Positions 52,483-60,809 of a DNA stretch of 64,000 nucleotides are shown piece after piece (position 1 is the first letter of the stretch; the number at the start of each line of letters is the position of its first letter). The translations under genes and the position numbers were made by a program. The notes under the pieces are model-generated. The model saw only the letters and a program-made list of their open reading frames with translations. It did not search any database and had not been told where the DNA came from. The stretch covers positions 1-64,000 of the forward strand of contig JAGNKU010000007.1 of the NCBI GenBank assembly GCA_017999985.1, in the 5' to 3' direction. Origin of the DNA: Phycisphaerae bacterium (GTDB lineage Bacteria > Planctomycetota > Phycisphaerae > UBA1845 > Fen-1342).

Positions 52483-54672
52483 TCAGAGCGCGCGTCGCAG
52501 GCGCAGCGAATTGGCGACGACGGTCAGCGAACTGCACATCATCGCGGCCGTGGCCAGCGCTGGGGGCAGCGGCGTGAGCATGGCCACCGGCAGCATGACC
52601 AGGTTGTACGCCACGGCCCAGAAAAGATTCTGCTTCATGATCCGCGCGCTGCGGCGCGACACGCGGATCGCGTCCGCGATGCCGTGCGGCGCGTGACCGA
52701 CCAGGCAAATGTCCGCCGCCGCGCGGGCCACGTCAGCGCCTGTGCCAATGGCGATGCCCACGCTCGCGGCGGCCAGCGCGGGCGCATCGTTGATGCCGTC
52801 ACCGACCATTGCCACGTGTCCATGTTGCGCGGCCTGCGCGCGCACACGCGACAATTTCTGCTGCGGCGTCAGTTCGGCCTCGTACGCGTCCACGCCGAGT
52901 TGCTCCGCGACCCGGCGCACCACCGCCGCACGGTCGCCGGAGAGGATGCGCGTCCGGATGCCGAGACGGCGGAGCGCGTCGAGGGCGGCCGTGGCCTCGG
53001 GGTGGAGCGGATCGGAAAAGGCGAAGAGGGCGGCGGGGCGACCGTTGAGCGCGGCCCAGACCACGCTGCAGCCCGTGTCCGCCAGCGCGTCGGCCTGCGG
53101 GGCGTGGGCCGCGGTCTGGATCCTGTGTTCGTCGAGCCACGCGGCGCTGCCCACCAGCACCTGGTCACCGCCAACCTGGCCGCGCAGGCCGGCACCAGGT
53201 CGCGCGTGCAGGTCCTGCGCGGGCGGCAGGTTCAGGCCGCGCTCCCGCACCGCGCGCACCAGGGCCTGGGCCAGCGGGTGCGCGCTGAGCTGTTCCAGCC
53301 CGGCCGCCGCCTGCAACACCGTGGCTTCATCGGCGCGGTCCAGCAATTGCACGCGGGCGAGGGCCGGCTGTCCAAGCGTCAGCGTGCCAGTTTTGTCGAG
53401 CAGCACCTCGCGAACCTGGCCGGCCGCCTCCAGGGCCGAGGCGTTGCGCACCAGGATTCCGTGCTCGGCGGCCCGCGTCGTGCCCACCAGGACGGCCGTC
53501 GGGATGGCCAGCCCCAAGGCACACGGACACGCGACGACCAGGACGGCGATCATCCGTTGCACGGCCGGCAGCAGCGCGGCGTCAGCGAGCCACAGCCAGC
53601 CGGCCAGCGTCGCCAGCGCCAGACCGAGCACGACGGGCACGAACACGGCTGCCGCGCGATCGGCGAAACGCTGCCAGGGCGGTTTGGTCGCTTGTGCGTC
53701 CGCGACCAGCTGCGCGATGCGCGCCGCGGCGCTGGTGCGACCGGTGGCGGTCGCGCGCAGCTCGAACAGGCCGTCGACCACTTCGGTGCCCCCGTAGACC
53801 GTTTCCCCGGCAGCGCGCTCGACAGGCAAGGCCTCACCCGTCAGCATGGCCTCGTTGAGTGTGCCGCGACCGGACACGATTTCGCCATCGACCGGCACGA
53901 GCGTCTGGGCGCCAACGCGCAGACGATCGCCCGGCTGCACGGCGTCGATCGGCACGGTTTCGGTGCGGCCATCCACGACGCGCTGCGCGGCGCGCGGGAT
54001 GCGCGCCATGAGACGCTCCAGCGCCGACGCCGCACGCCCACGCGCCCGGGCTTCCAGGTGTTTCCCGAGCGCGACGAACCATACGATCATCACGGCGGCA
54101 TCGAACAGGATCAGCTCATGGTTGTGCGTGGCAACGCCGATCACGCCACTTAGCAGGGCCGTCAGGGCGCCGAGACTCACGAGCAGGTCCATGTTCGCCT
54201 GACGCGCGGCCAGGGCCCGCAGGGCGCCGACCAGGATCGGGCCGGCCGCCGTCACAAAGACCCCCACAGTGAACACCGCAAGCACCAGCCAACCCGCGCG
54301 GGACGGGTGCAGCGTGGGCACGACGTGGACGGCGACGACCGGCAGGCCCAGGACGGTGGCCGCCAGCAACCGCCACTGCTGCCCGCGCAGGCGGCGCTGC
54401 CGCTCGTCGGCGGACGCAGCCGCGGGTCCGCCGGGCGTCGCGATCCAGGCCTGATAACCCGCGCGCGACACGGCCGCGAGCAGGGCCTCCGCCGGCGGGG
54501 GCGCGGCGGCGGCGAGGATCACAGTTGCGTGCGCAGTGGCGAGGTTGACGCTGGCGGAGGCCACGCCGGGCACCGTGGTAAGGGCTTTCTCGACCGCGGC
54601 GATGCAACCGGCGCAGTGCAGCCCGCCGAGTTCCAGTTCGACGCGTCCAGGGGTGTTGTCCGACGATGACAT
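52483..54672 (-). CDS. copA: Copper-translocating P1B-type ATPase
   Basis: A 729-residue pump with one N-terminal heavy-metal domain (LGGLHCAGCIAAVEKAL), a transmembrane CPC motif (VACPCALGLAIPTA), TGEALPVE actuator loop, DKTGTLT phosphorylation site, SAHPLAQAL (HP motif) and GDGINDAPAL. The pattern is that of Cu(I) exporters (CopA/CtpA). The final membrane helices contain AYNLVMLPVAM, typical of P1B-1. ATG 54672 starts the protein just before the metal domain. It is divergent from the secretin gene and no copper regulator gene is adjacent. Confidence 0.9.
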   Translation of the reverse strand: MSSSDNTPGRVELELGGLHCAGCIAAVEKALTTVPGVASASVNLATAHATVILAAAAPPPAEALLAAVSRAGYQAWIATPGGPAAASADERQRRLRGQQWRLLAATVLGLPVVAVHVVPTLHPSRAGWLVLAVFTVGVFVTAAGPILVGALRALAARQANMDLLVSLGALTALLSGVIGVATHNHELILFDAAVMIVWFVALGKHLEARARGRAASALERLMARIPRAAQRVVDGRTETVPIDAVQPGDRLRVGAQTLVPVDGEIVSGRGTLNEAMLTGEALPVERAAGETVYGGTEVVDGLFELRATATGRTSAAARIAQLVADAQATKPPWQRFADRAAAVFVPVVLGLALATLAGWLWLADAALLPAVQRMIAVLVVACPCALGLAIPTAVLVGTTRAAEHGILVRNASALEAAGQVREVLLDKTGTLTLGQPALARVQLLDRADEATVLQAAAGLEQLSAHPLAQALVRAVRERGLNLPPAQDLHARPGAGLRGQVGGDQVLVGSAAWLDEHRIQTAAHAPQADALADTGCSVVWAALNGRPAALFAFSDPLHPEATAALDALRRLGIRTRILSGDRAAVVRRVAEQLGVDAYEAELTPQQKLSRVRAQAAQHGHVAMVGDGINDAPALAAASVGIAIGTGADVARAAADICLVGHAPHGIADAIRVSRRSARIMKQNLFWAVAYNLVMLPVAMLTPLPPALATAAMMCSSLTVVANSLRLRRAL

Positions 54673-55000
54673 GCATGAATCATAGTATGGCACCGTCCAG
54701 GGATTGGCATGGCGGGAATCCGTCCCGGGAGGCGGTCGAGCCGCCAAGCCCGCGGGGGCGACGGCCGGGCGTCAAGGCGACTCGAAAACGCGGTTGCGTC
54801 GGTGGGGGTCGGGGGCTAAACTGCCGCGCGTATGTTGTATGGGGCGCCCATACTCGGCTTCATAAGTTCATCCCTCTCGACCGGTGTGAGTGATGCGGTG
54901 AGTGTGGATGGCCGGACGGCGTGTGCGCGCGTACGCCGCCGCGGCAGGCCGACGAGTTCGGACTAGCGGGCTCGACGTGCCGGGTTCGAAGGAGATCCGG
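54673..55000. other. Divergent region between copA and the secretin gene
   Basis: 328 bp without a protein-like frame. It contains a perfect dyad at 54837-54853 roughly midway between the two starts, and it must include both promoters, which I could not place with confidence. Confidence 0.5.
54837..54853. promoter_or_regulatory. Perfect dyad GTATGGG-GCG-CCCATAC
   Basis: A 7-bp perfect inverted repeat with a 3-base spacer, 165 bp before copA and 148 bp before the secretin. It is a good candidate for a dimeric regulator. It has the half-sites of CsoR operators in reversed order, so it is not a standard CsoR site. Confidence 0.5.
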
Positions 55001-58000
55001 ATGGCAGTGGTGGCGAGAGTCTGGAGCGGGGTAGCGTTGCTAGTCGTCTTGGCGCTCGTGCCCCTGGCGACCGCGCAGAGCGAGCAGTTGCAGGCGGCGA
55101 TCGACCTGTATGAACAGCAGGAGTACCGGGCGGCGCAGGACGCGTTGCTGAAAATCGAGCGCTCGGGGTTGACCGACGCCGAGCGCGGCACGCTGGAAGA
55201 GCTGCTAACGCTGCTGCCGCAGGCCATTGCGGGCAGCGACCAGGCGGCCCGGGACATGGCTGAGGCGGACGCCGCCTTCGAGGCGGGCGACTGGGACAAA
55301 GCTGAGCGACTGTACACGGCGGTCGGGCAGAACAGTCACGCGCGGGCCGCGGCGCGCACCACCGCGGCGGCCCAGTTGCAGCGCATTGTCGAGAAAAAGA
55401 AACTCCCCGAAGCACCGCGGTCCAACGGGCCGGTGGTGACCAGCGGCGACCCGCAAGTCGTCATCGCGACCGACCCGACGCCGCAGTCGCCGAGCACGCC
55501 AGCACCAGCGACCCCGGCCCAGGCTGCGCCGCAGACCGCGCCGCCGCCGACACCGGCCGAGGAGCCGGTCGGGCCGCGCCCGTTGACGCCGACGGACGAG
55601 CTGCGGATGCGGGACGAGCTGCTCTGGCAGCGGGCGGTGGCGATGGCTGAGTCGCTGTCGGCCGAGGCGCGGGCCGCGATGGCGGACAGCGATTTCATCA
55701 CGGCCCGGCAGCGGGTGGCGGCGGCGCTCCAGGCGATCGAGTCGGCGGCGCACTACGCGGAGCCCGTGTCCAAGTATGAGACGTCGCGCGCCGGCGTGCT
55801 CGCGCTGCAACGCGAGATGGAGCTGGCGGCGGACGACCACGCGCGCCTGACGGCCGATCGCCAGCGGCAGGAGATCCGCGACCAGATCGAGCGCCGCAAG
55901 CTGCAGATCGAGCAGCAGAAGGCCGAGAAGATCATTCAGCTCTTCAACTCGGTCGAGCAGTTGCGCCGTGAGCGGCGTTACGGCGAGGCGGCCGAGGTGC
56001 TCCGTGAGATTCTGCGGATCGACCCGGGCAACGCGGAGGCGCGTTACCAGCTCAACTGGGCCGAGGATCTCGAGTCGTTCGATCGCCAGAGTCGCTGGCA
56101 GGCCGACGTGGATTCGCAGACCCGCCGCGCGCTGGAGAACGCCGAGGACGCCCTGATCCCGTGGGACGTGGACGTCATGTATCCGCAGAACTGGCTGGAG
56201 CTGACCGCGCAGCGCGCGAAGCAGGGCATCAGCACGGGGCGCGACATCGGCGATGTCGAGCTGAATCGCCAGCTCAGCGCGGCCCTGCCGGACGTGCGGT
56301 TCGAGGAGACGCCGCTCGAGCAGGTGATGGACTTCCTCACCGACGTTACAAAGATCAACATCTCGGTGGACTGGACGGACCTGGCGGACAACGGCATCGA
56401 ACGGGACAAGGCCGTGACGGTGCAGTTGAGCAACGTCACGTTCCGGGCGGTGCTGAACGAGGTCTTGGCGCAGGCCGGCGGCGACACGCGGCTGGCGTTT
56501 GCCATTGGGGACGGTCTGCTCCGCATCGCGACGAAGGACAAGCTGGACCGCGACAAGCTGGTCCTGATTTACGACATCCGCGATCTGCTCATCAGCCTGC
56601 CGCGCGCGCAGCGCCAGGGGCGTTTCGACGTAACGCAGGGCCTGGGACAGAATACCGGCGTGGGCGGCGGTGGCGGCGGCGGCGGGGCGGCCAGCGGCAT
56701 GTTCGGCCAGGGCCAGGGTGGCCAGTACAACCAGCAGCAAGACCAGCAAAACCAGGACAACACGGCGCTGACGCAGCAGATCATCGACATCATCCGCCAG
56801 ACCGTCGAGCCAGATTCCTGGCGCGAGACGGGGGGCGGCGACGGCTCGATCCGCGATCTGAACGGGCAACTTATCATTTACAACACGTCCGATGCCCACC
56901 GGCAGGTGGCCGACCTGCTCAGCCAGTTGCGCGAGACGCGTGCCCTCCAGATCAGCGTCGAATCGCGCCTGCTCAGCGTGACCTCGAACTTCCTCGAGGA
57001 ATTCGGCGTCGACCTGGACTTCGTCTTCAACGCCGGCAACGCCGGGTTCGACCAGGCCCAGGGAGCCACCGGCGTGCTGACCGATCCCGCCACGGGGGCC
57101 ATCGTGCTCATCCCGCGCGACTACTCCCGGATGGGTGTGCTGCCGGCGACACCGGCGTTCGGCGTGCCCCTGACGGCCGGCACCGTTCCACAGCAGCCGT
57201 ACTCGTCGGCGGGGCTCGTGCCCGCGGAGGGCGGTATGATCCCGTCGTCACACTACTTCACGCCGATTTCCGCGCAGCAGAACTCGGTCTCGCTCGCCAA
57301 GCCGAACGTGGCCACCGGCGTGCCGGGCACCTTTGCGTCGCAAGCCGGGCTGACGCCGGCCCTGAGCATCGCCGGCTCGTTCCTCGACAACCTGCAGGTG
57401 GATTTCCTGATCCGGGCCACGCAGGCCAATTCGCGTTCGAGCATCGTGCAGGCGCCGCGGATCGTGATCTTCAACGGGCAGGCCTCGCGTATCGACGTCG
57501 GTAAGGCCCGCACGTACGTGGCCAGCCTCGAGCCGCGGCTGGCCGAGGCCGCCGTCGGTTTTGCGCCGGAAACGAACGTGGCTTCGAGCGGCGTGGGCAT
57601 GTACGTGGAGGGCACGATCAGTGCGGACCGGCGCTACGTCACGCTGACGCTGAGCCTGGAGTCGCGTGAAGACCCGACGTTCGAGCGGTTCGAGACGCAG
57701 CGCGCGAGCGGCAACTCGCCCGGCGCGTTCATCGAGCTCCCGACCGAGACGTTCACCACGATTCAGACCACCGTCTCGATCCCGGACGGCGGAACCGTGC
57801 TCATGGGCGGGCTGAAGCAGGTCGGCGAGGTCGAGGTCGAGGCCGGCGTGCCGGTATTGAGCAAGATCCCCGTGCTGAAGCGCGCGTTCACGAACCAGAC
57901 GACCGTGAAGGACACGCGGACGCTGCTCATCCTGGTCAAGGCCAAGATCATCATCCAGAAGGAGGCCGAGGACGAGGCGTTCCCGACCTTCTCGCAGGGC

Positions 58001-58012
58001 GCCGGCATTTGA
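55001..58012 (+). CDS. Large secretin (GspD/PilQ superfamily)
   Basis: A 1003-residue outer-membrane channel protein: signal peptide (about 1-24), TPR-like repeats (to about 105), a Pro/Thr/Ala-rich linker, a helical coiled region (about 200-375), an N0/STN-like domain (LPDVRFEETPLEQVMDFL), a Gly/Gln-rich loop, and the C-terminal secretin domain with ETRALQISVESRLLSV and VSIPDGGTVLMGGLKQ. Such extended secretins are common in planctomycetes and probably serve type II secretion or type IV pili. ATG 55001 has AAGGAG 7 bases upstream. No other gsp gene is adjacent. A strong terminator follows. Confidence 0.9.
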   Translation: MAVVARVWSGVALLVVLALVPLATAQSEQLQAAIDLYEQQEYRAAQDALLKIERSGLTDAERGTLEELLTLLPQAIAGSDQAARDMAEADAAFEAGDWDKAERLYTAVGQNSHARAAARTTAAAQLQRIVEKKKLPEAPRSNGPVVTSGDPQVVIATDPTPQSPSTPAPATPAQAAPQTAPPPTPAEEPVGPRPLTPTDELRMRDELLWQRAVAMAESLSAEARAAMADSDFITARQRVAAALQAIESAAHYAEPVSKYETSRAGVLALQREMELAADDHARLTADRQRQEIRDQIERRKLQIEQQKAEKIIQLFNSVEQLRRERRYGEAAEVLREILRIDPGNAEARYQLNWAEDLESFDRQSRWQADVDSQTRRALENAEDALIPWDVDVMYPQNWLELTAQRAKQGISTGRDIGDVELNRQLSAALPDVRFEETPLEQVMDFLTDVTKINISVDWTDLADNGIERDKAVTVQLSNVTFRAVLNEVLAQAGGDTRLAFAIGDGLLRIATKDKLDRDKLVLIYDIRDLLISLPRAQRQGRFDVTQGLGQNTGVGGGGGGGGAASGMFGQGQGGQYNQQQDQQNQDNTALTQQIIDIIRQTVEPDSWRETGGGDGSIRDLNGQLIIYNTSDAHRQVADLLSQLRETRALQISVESRLLSVTSNFLEEFGVDLDFVFNAGNAGFDQAQGATGVLTDPATGAIVLIPRDYSRMGVLPATPAFGVPLTAGTVPQQPYSSAGLVPAEGGMIPSSHYFTPISAQQNSVSLAKPNVATGVPGTFASQAGLTPALSIAGSFLDNLQVDFLIRATQANSRSSIVQAPRIVIFNGQASRIDVGKARTYVASLEPRLAEAAVGFAPETNVASSGVGMYVEGTISADRRYVTLTLSLESREDPTFERFETQRASGNSPGAFIELPTETFTTIQTTVSIPDGGTVLMGGLKQVGEVEVEAGVPVLSKIPVLKRAFTNQTTVKDTRTLLILVKAKIIIQKEAEDEAFPTFSQGAGI

Positions 58013-58048
58013 CCGCGCTCGACCGGCGCTGAACACCACGGATTGAAC

Positions 58049-58078
58049 GACGCCCGTTGCCCACCGGCGGCGGGCGTC
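58049..58078 (+). terminator. Strong intrinsic terminator after the secretin gene
   Basis: GACGCCCG (58049-58056) pairs with CGGGCGTC (58071-58078). The stem can continue through two G-U pairs to GCC/GGC, leaving the tetraloop CACC, and is followed by TTGCTTG. It begins 37 bases after the stop codon. Confidence 0.75.
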
Positions 58079-58095
58079 TTGCTTGAGGCTGCCAA

Positions 58096-59043
58096 GTGCT
58101 CTGGCTCGGCGAGATTACCTGCCTGGTTCTGCTCGCGACGGGCGACCCGCCGGCGGCAACGCAATCGACGACCGCACCGGCGGCGTTTCAGCCGGGGGTC
58201 TGGATCGACTGGCGGGCGCCGGCGGTGCACGTGCAGACCCGCGTGGTGCTGCGGGCGGGCGCGCTCGAGTTTCTCGCCTGCAGGCCCGGCAAGGAGCACG
58301 AGAGCATCGTGCGCTGCGACGCGGCGGCCACGCATGTCTACCTGGCGCTTGGACTGATCGGCGTACAGCCTGGTCACCCGCCGCGGTGGAACCCGGAAAC
58401 CGGCACATTCGCGCCCCCGGCGGGCGGGCTCGTGGACATCGCGTTCATGTGGGAGGAGGACGGCCGCAAACGCACCGCCGACGCGTACGAGTGGCTGCGC
58501 GAGGTCGAATACGGCCGCTCCCCCCTGCCGCGGCCGTGGATCTTCGCCGGCTCACTGCGCACCGCGGCGGGCGGGCTCGCCACCGACCAGTCCGGGGTCG
58601 GCGTCGCGCTCGTGGATTTTGCGGACAGTCTGTTGTGCTTCTCGCGGCGTTATCCGAGCCGGTATGGCGCGCTGTGGGCCACCGCGCACACCGCTGCGCT
58701 GCCGCCGCTCGACACGCCGGTGCGCATGGTGCTGCGCCCGGCGCGCCCGCGTCCGCGCGTGGTCGTGCTGGACGCGCGGGGCGTGGTCTGGCTGGACGGG
58801 CGCTACGGCACGCTCGCGGACCTGGCGGACGTGATCGGTCTCGAACGTCGGTTGGACCCTGGGTACGTGCAGGTGATCGACGTGACGGCGGCCTTGCGGA
58901 GCGACGTGCGCCGCCTGCGGGAGGGGCTGCGGGCCGCGGGCGTCCCGGCGGATGCCGTGCGGTTGGAGGGCGGTGCGGCTATTCCGCAGGCGGAGGCTCG
59001 GCCCCCCGGCGTCCCGCCGCACGTTTCAACTGACGGAGCTTGA
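58096..59043 (+). CDS. Secreted YdjY-domain protein with ExbD-like C-terminus
   Basis: A 315-residue exported protein. After a signal peptide the first domain contains ALEFLACRPGKEHESIVRCDA and YLALGLIGVQPG, matching the YdjY domain found in planctomycete secreted proteins. The last 80 residues (RVVVLDARGVVWLDGRYGTL, then DPGYVQVIDVTAALRSDVRRL) resemble the periplasmic domain of ExbD/TolR. The GTG start has GAGG 7 bases upstream. It begins 17 bases after the secretin terminator. Its 3' end overlaps the convergent response-regulator gene by 65 bp. Function unknown. Confidence 0.7.
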   Translation: MLWLGEITCLVLLATGDPPAATQSTTAPAAFQPGVWIDWRAPAVHVQTRVVLRAGALEFLACRPGKEHESIVRCDAAATHVYLALGLIGVQPGHPPRWNPETGTFAPPAGGLVDIAFMWEEDGRKRTADAYEWLREVEYGRSPLPRPWIFAGSLRTAAGGLATDQSGVGVALVDFADSLLCFSRRYPSRYGALWATAHTAALPPLDTPVRMVLRPARPRPRVVVLDARGVVWLDGRYGTLADLADVIGLERRLDPGYVQVIDVTAALRSDVRRLREGLRAAGVPADAVRLEGGAAIPQAEARPPGVPPHVSTDGA

Positions 59044-59425
59044 GCAGGTTCTGGACGCGTGCGAGCAGCTCGATCTTGTTGACCGGCTTGCTAAGGAAAT
59101 CGTCGCTGCCGCACTCGCGGGCGCGTTCGAGGTCGCCCATTTCATTCAGTGCCGTGACCATGATGATCGCGATGTCGCGGTAGCGGGGGTCGTCCTTCAG
59201 CAAACGACAGACTTCGAAGCCGCTGCGTTTGGGCATCATGATGTCGAGCAGGATCAGGTCAGGCTCGTCGCGCTCGACGGCCGCGAGCGTCGCTTCGCCG
59301 TCAGCGGCCAGACGCACGTCCACCCCCAGCGGCTCCAGGTAGGCTTCGAGCAGCTCCAGGATCTGGGGATTGTCGTCGGCGATCAGGACCTTGAAACGCG
59401 GGGTGTCACTGTCAGACTGACTCAT
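58979..59425 (-). CDS. Single-domain response regulator
   Basis: A 148-residue receiver domain with a short tail. Acidic pocket IADDNPQ, phospho-acceptor in LILLDIMMPKRSGFE, Thr in VTALNE and Lys in SKPVNKIELL are all present, so it is expected to be phosphorylated. There is no output domain; the C-terminus is a short basic then Pro/Glu-rich extension. Such proteins act on partner kinases or motility proteins. The gene lies convergent to the YdjY/ExbD-like gene, overlapping its end. Confidence 0.9.
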   Translation of the reverse strand: MSQSDSDTPRFKVLIADDNPQILELLEAYLEPLGVDVRLAADGEATLAAVERDEPDLILLDIMMPKRSGFEVCRLLKDDPRYRDIAIIMVTALNEMGDLERARECGSDDFLSKPVNKIELLARVQNLLKLRQLKRAAGRRGAEPPPAE

Positions 59426-59649
59426 GGGCGCTGCGACTCCGGTTTTCGCGCAGTTTGCCGCAAGCCGCGCCGGAACGCAACGCCGATTCTTCCGGACCGC
59501 GGCGCGGGCCGCGGGTCGCCAGCTTGTCGGAAACCCGGGACGGGGATATATTGCCTCAGGGCGGGCAGGGTCGGCGCCCGGCCCGCGCGAACGGGCAGAT
59601 CCGGACGGGCGTGTGTGCCGTCCTGATGTGACTGATGGGAGTGCATCGC

Positions 59650-60696
59650 ATGCGCAGCATGGTTGGAACGCGACAGCGCTGGGCGGCGTGGTTCATGGTC
59701 GTCGGCCTGGCGGGTGGCCTGTGGGCCGCGGGCTGCGGCGGCTCCGGCAACGCCTTCGAGTACTTTCTGCCGCCCTTCCTCGCGACGGGGGCCATCACAG
59801 GGGGCAGCAACGCGCCGGCCACATCCGGACGCCAGACGGGCGGCGGCCTGGGCACCGACACGGGCGGCTTCATCGATCCGTGCACCGAATCGCAGTCGCG
59901 CAAGTTCGTCCGCATCGCCATGCGAAACCAATGCGACGATTACGTGCACTACTTCCTGATCCTGATCGCGCAGGTCAACAGCGACACCTATCCGACCGGC
60001 GCCGTGTGCCCGACCGACATCGGGCTGTACACCTCGTTCGGCTACATCTCGGTCCCCGAGGGCCAGTCCGTGCCCCTGGGCAACTACTGCGTGGTCGGAC
60101 CGGCGTTGTATTACTTCCACCGCGGCGGGCAGTTCCGCTCGGCCGGCGGCACCAGCGCCAGCAACCTGAGCTCGGCGATCGGGCCGGCGCAGGGCACGAC
60201 CCCCACATACGACGGCTTCTTCACCAGCGCCGGCGCGACGGTGCCCGTGCCCAACCTGATCCTCTTCCACAATCCCGGCACGACAGCGGGCGGCCAGGCG
60301 CTCAAGGTCAGCCGCAACAACCCCTCGCCCTGCGCCACCGGCGACGTCACGACGGCCGGCGACCCCGACTGCGCTCAGGACGCGTTCTACTACGTGGACG
60401 AGACGGACCGGATCACCGGTTCCACCGCACTGGGCGTGGGATCGGGCCGGCGCGTGCCCGGAGACATTCAGGGCACTGGTTGCGAATGCACCGGCGCCAG
60501 CGTGGCGTTCCAGGAGCTTGCACCGGGTACCGGCGGAACCAACGCACCGTGCAACGCGTTCTACCGCGGCGGGCGAATCGACTACGCGTTCGTCCGCGAG
60601 GACACCGAGCCGGCGTACCCGCAGCTCCTGTGGCGCGTGACTGACAGCAACGGTGCACGCATCCACGACTTCGATGACCGGGCAAACATCCCCTAA
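59650..60696 (+). CDS. Secreted lipoprotein of unknown function
   Basis: A 348-residue protein. The signal sequence ends at WAAGCGGSG, a probable lipobox cysteine. The mature part is rich in Gly, Thr and aromatic residues and has eight or more cysteines (e.g. DPCTESQS, NQCDDY, AVCPTD, TGCECTG, APCNAF), suggesting disulfides. Segments such as YVHYFLILIAQVNSDTYPTG indicate a beta structure. ATG 59650 has GGGAG 8 bases upstream and is preferred over ATG 59635. No family is recognised. Confidence 0.7.
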   Translation: MRSMVGTRQRWAAWFMVVGLAGGLWAAGCGGSGNAFEYFLPPFLATGAITGGSNAPATSGRQTGGGLGTDTGGFIDPCTESQSRKFVRIAMRNQCDDYVHYFLILIAQVNSDTYPTGAVCPTDIGLYTSFGYISVPEGQSVPLGNYCVVGPALYYFHRGGQFRSAGGTSASNLSSAIGPAQGTTPTYDGFFTSAGATVPVPNLILFHNPGTTAGGQALKVSRNNPSPCATGDVTTAGDPDCAQDAFYYVDETDRITGSTALGVGSGRRVPGDIQGTGCECTGASVAFQELAPGTGGTNAPCNAFYRGGRIDYAFVREDTEPAYPQLLWRVTDSNGARIHDFDDRANIP

Positions 60697-60714
60697 CCGG
60701 CTCTATGGAGCGGA

Positions 60715-60729
60715 GTTCCGTAACGGAAC
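60715..60729. terminator. Small hairpin between convergent genes
   Basis: GTTCCG-TAA-CGGAAC forms a perfect 6-bp stem 18 bases after the lipoprotein stop codon, in the gap before the convergent TPR gene. It is followed by the direct repeat CGGTACGAACGGTACG. A weak bidirectional terminator is possible. Confidence 0.3.
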
Positions 60730-60809
60730 CCCCGGTACGAACGGTACGCGCAGCAGCCCCGACGGGCGCTTGGCTTTCCAGCGGCACCGGTCGCCGCAAT
60801 CCATCCGCG

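Noticed and set aside
51883-54153. A 756-codon plus-strand open frame
   Set aside because: It covers the 3' end of the macroglobulin-like gene in another frame and runs antisense through copA. Composition is Arg/Ala/Gly/His-rich with no motifs.
54837-54853. A CsoR operator for copA
   Set aside because: CsoR sites read ATACCCC...GGGGTAT; here the half-sites are in the opposite order, so only a generic dyad is claimed.
54979-54999. GGGTTCGAAGG resembling a tRNA T-loop
   Set aside because: No acceptor, D or anticodon stems can be formed around it, and it includes the secretin ribosome-binding site.
55205-56899. A 564-codon minus-strand open frame
   Set aside because: It is antisense to the secretin, with low-complexity Arg/Leu/His sequence and no start signal of note.
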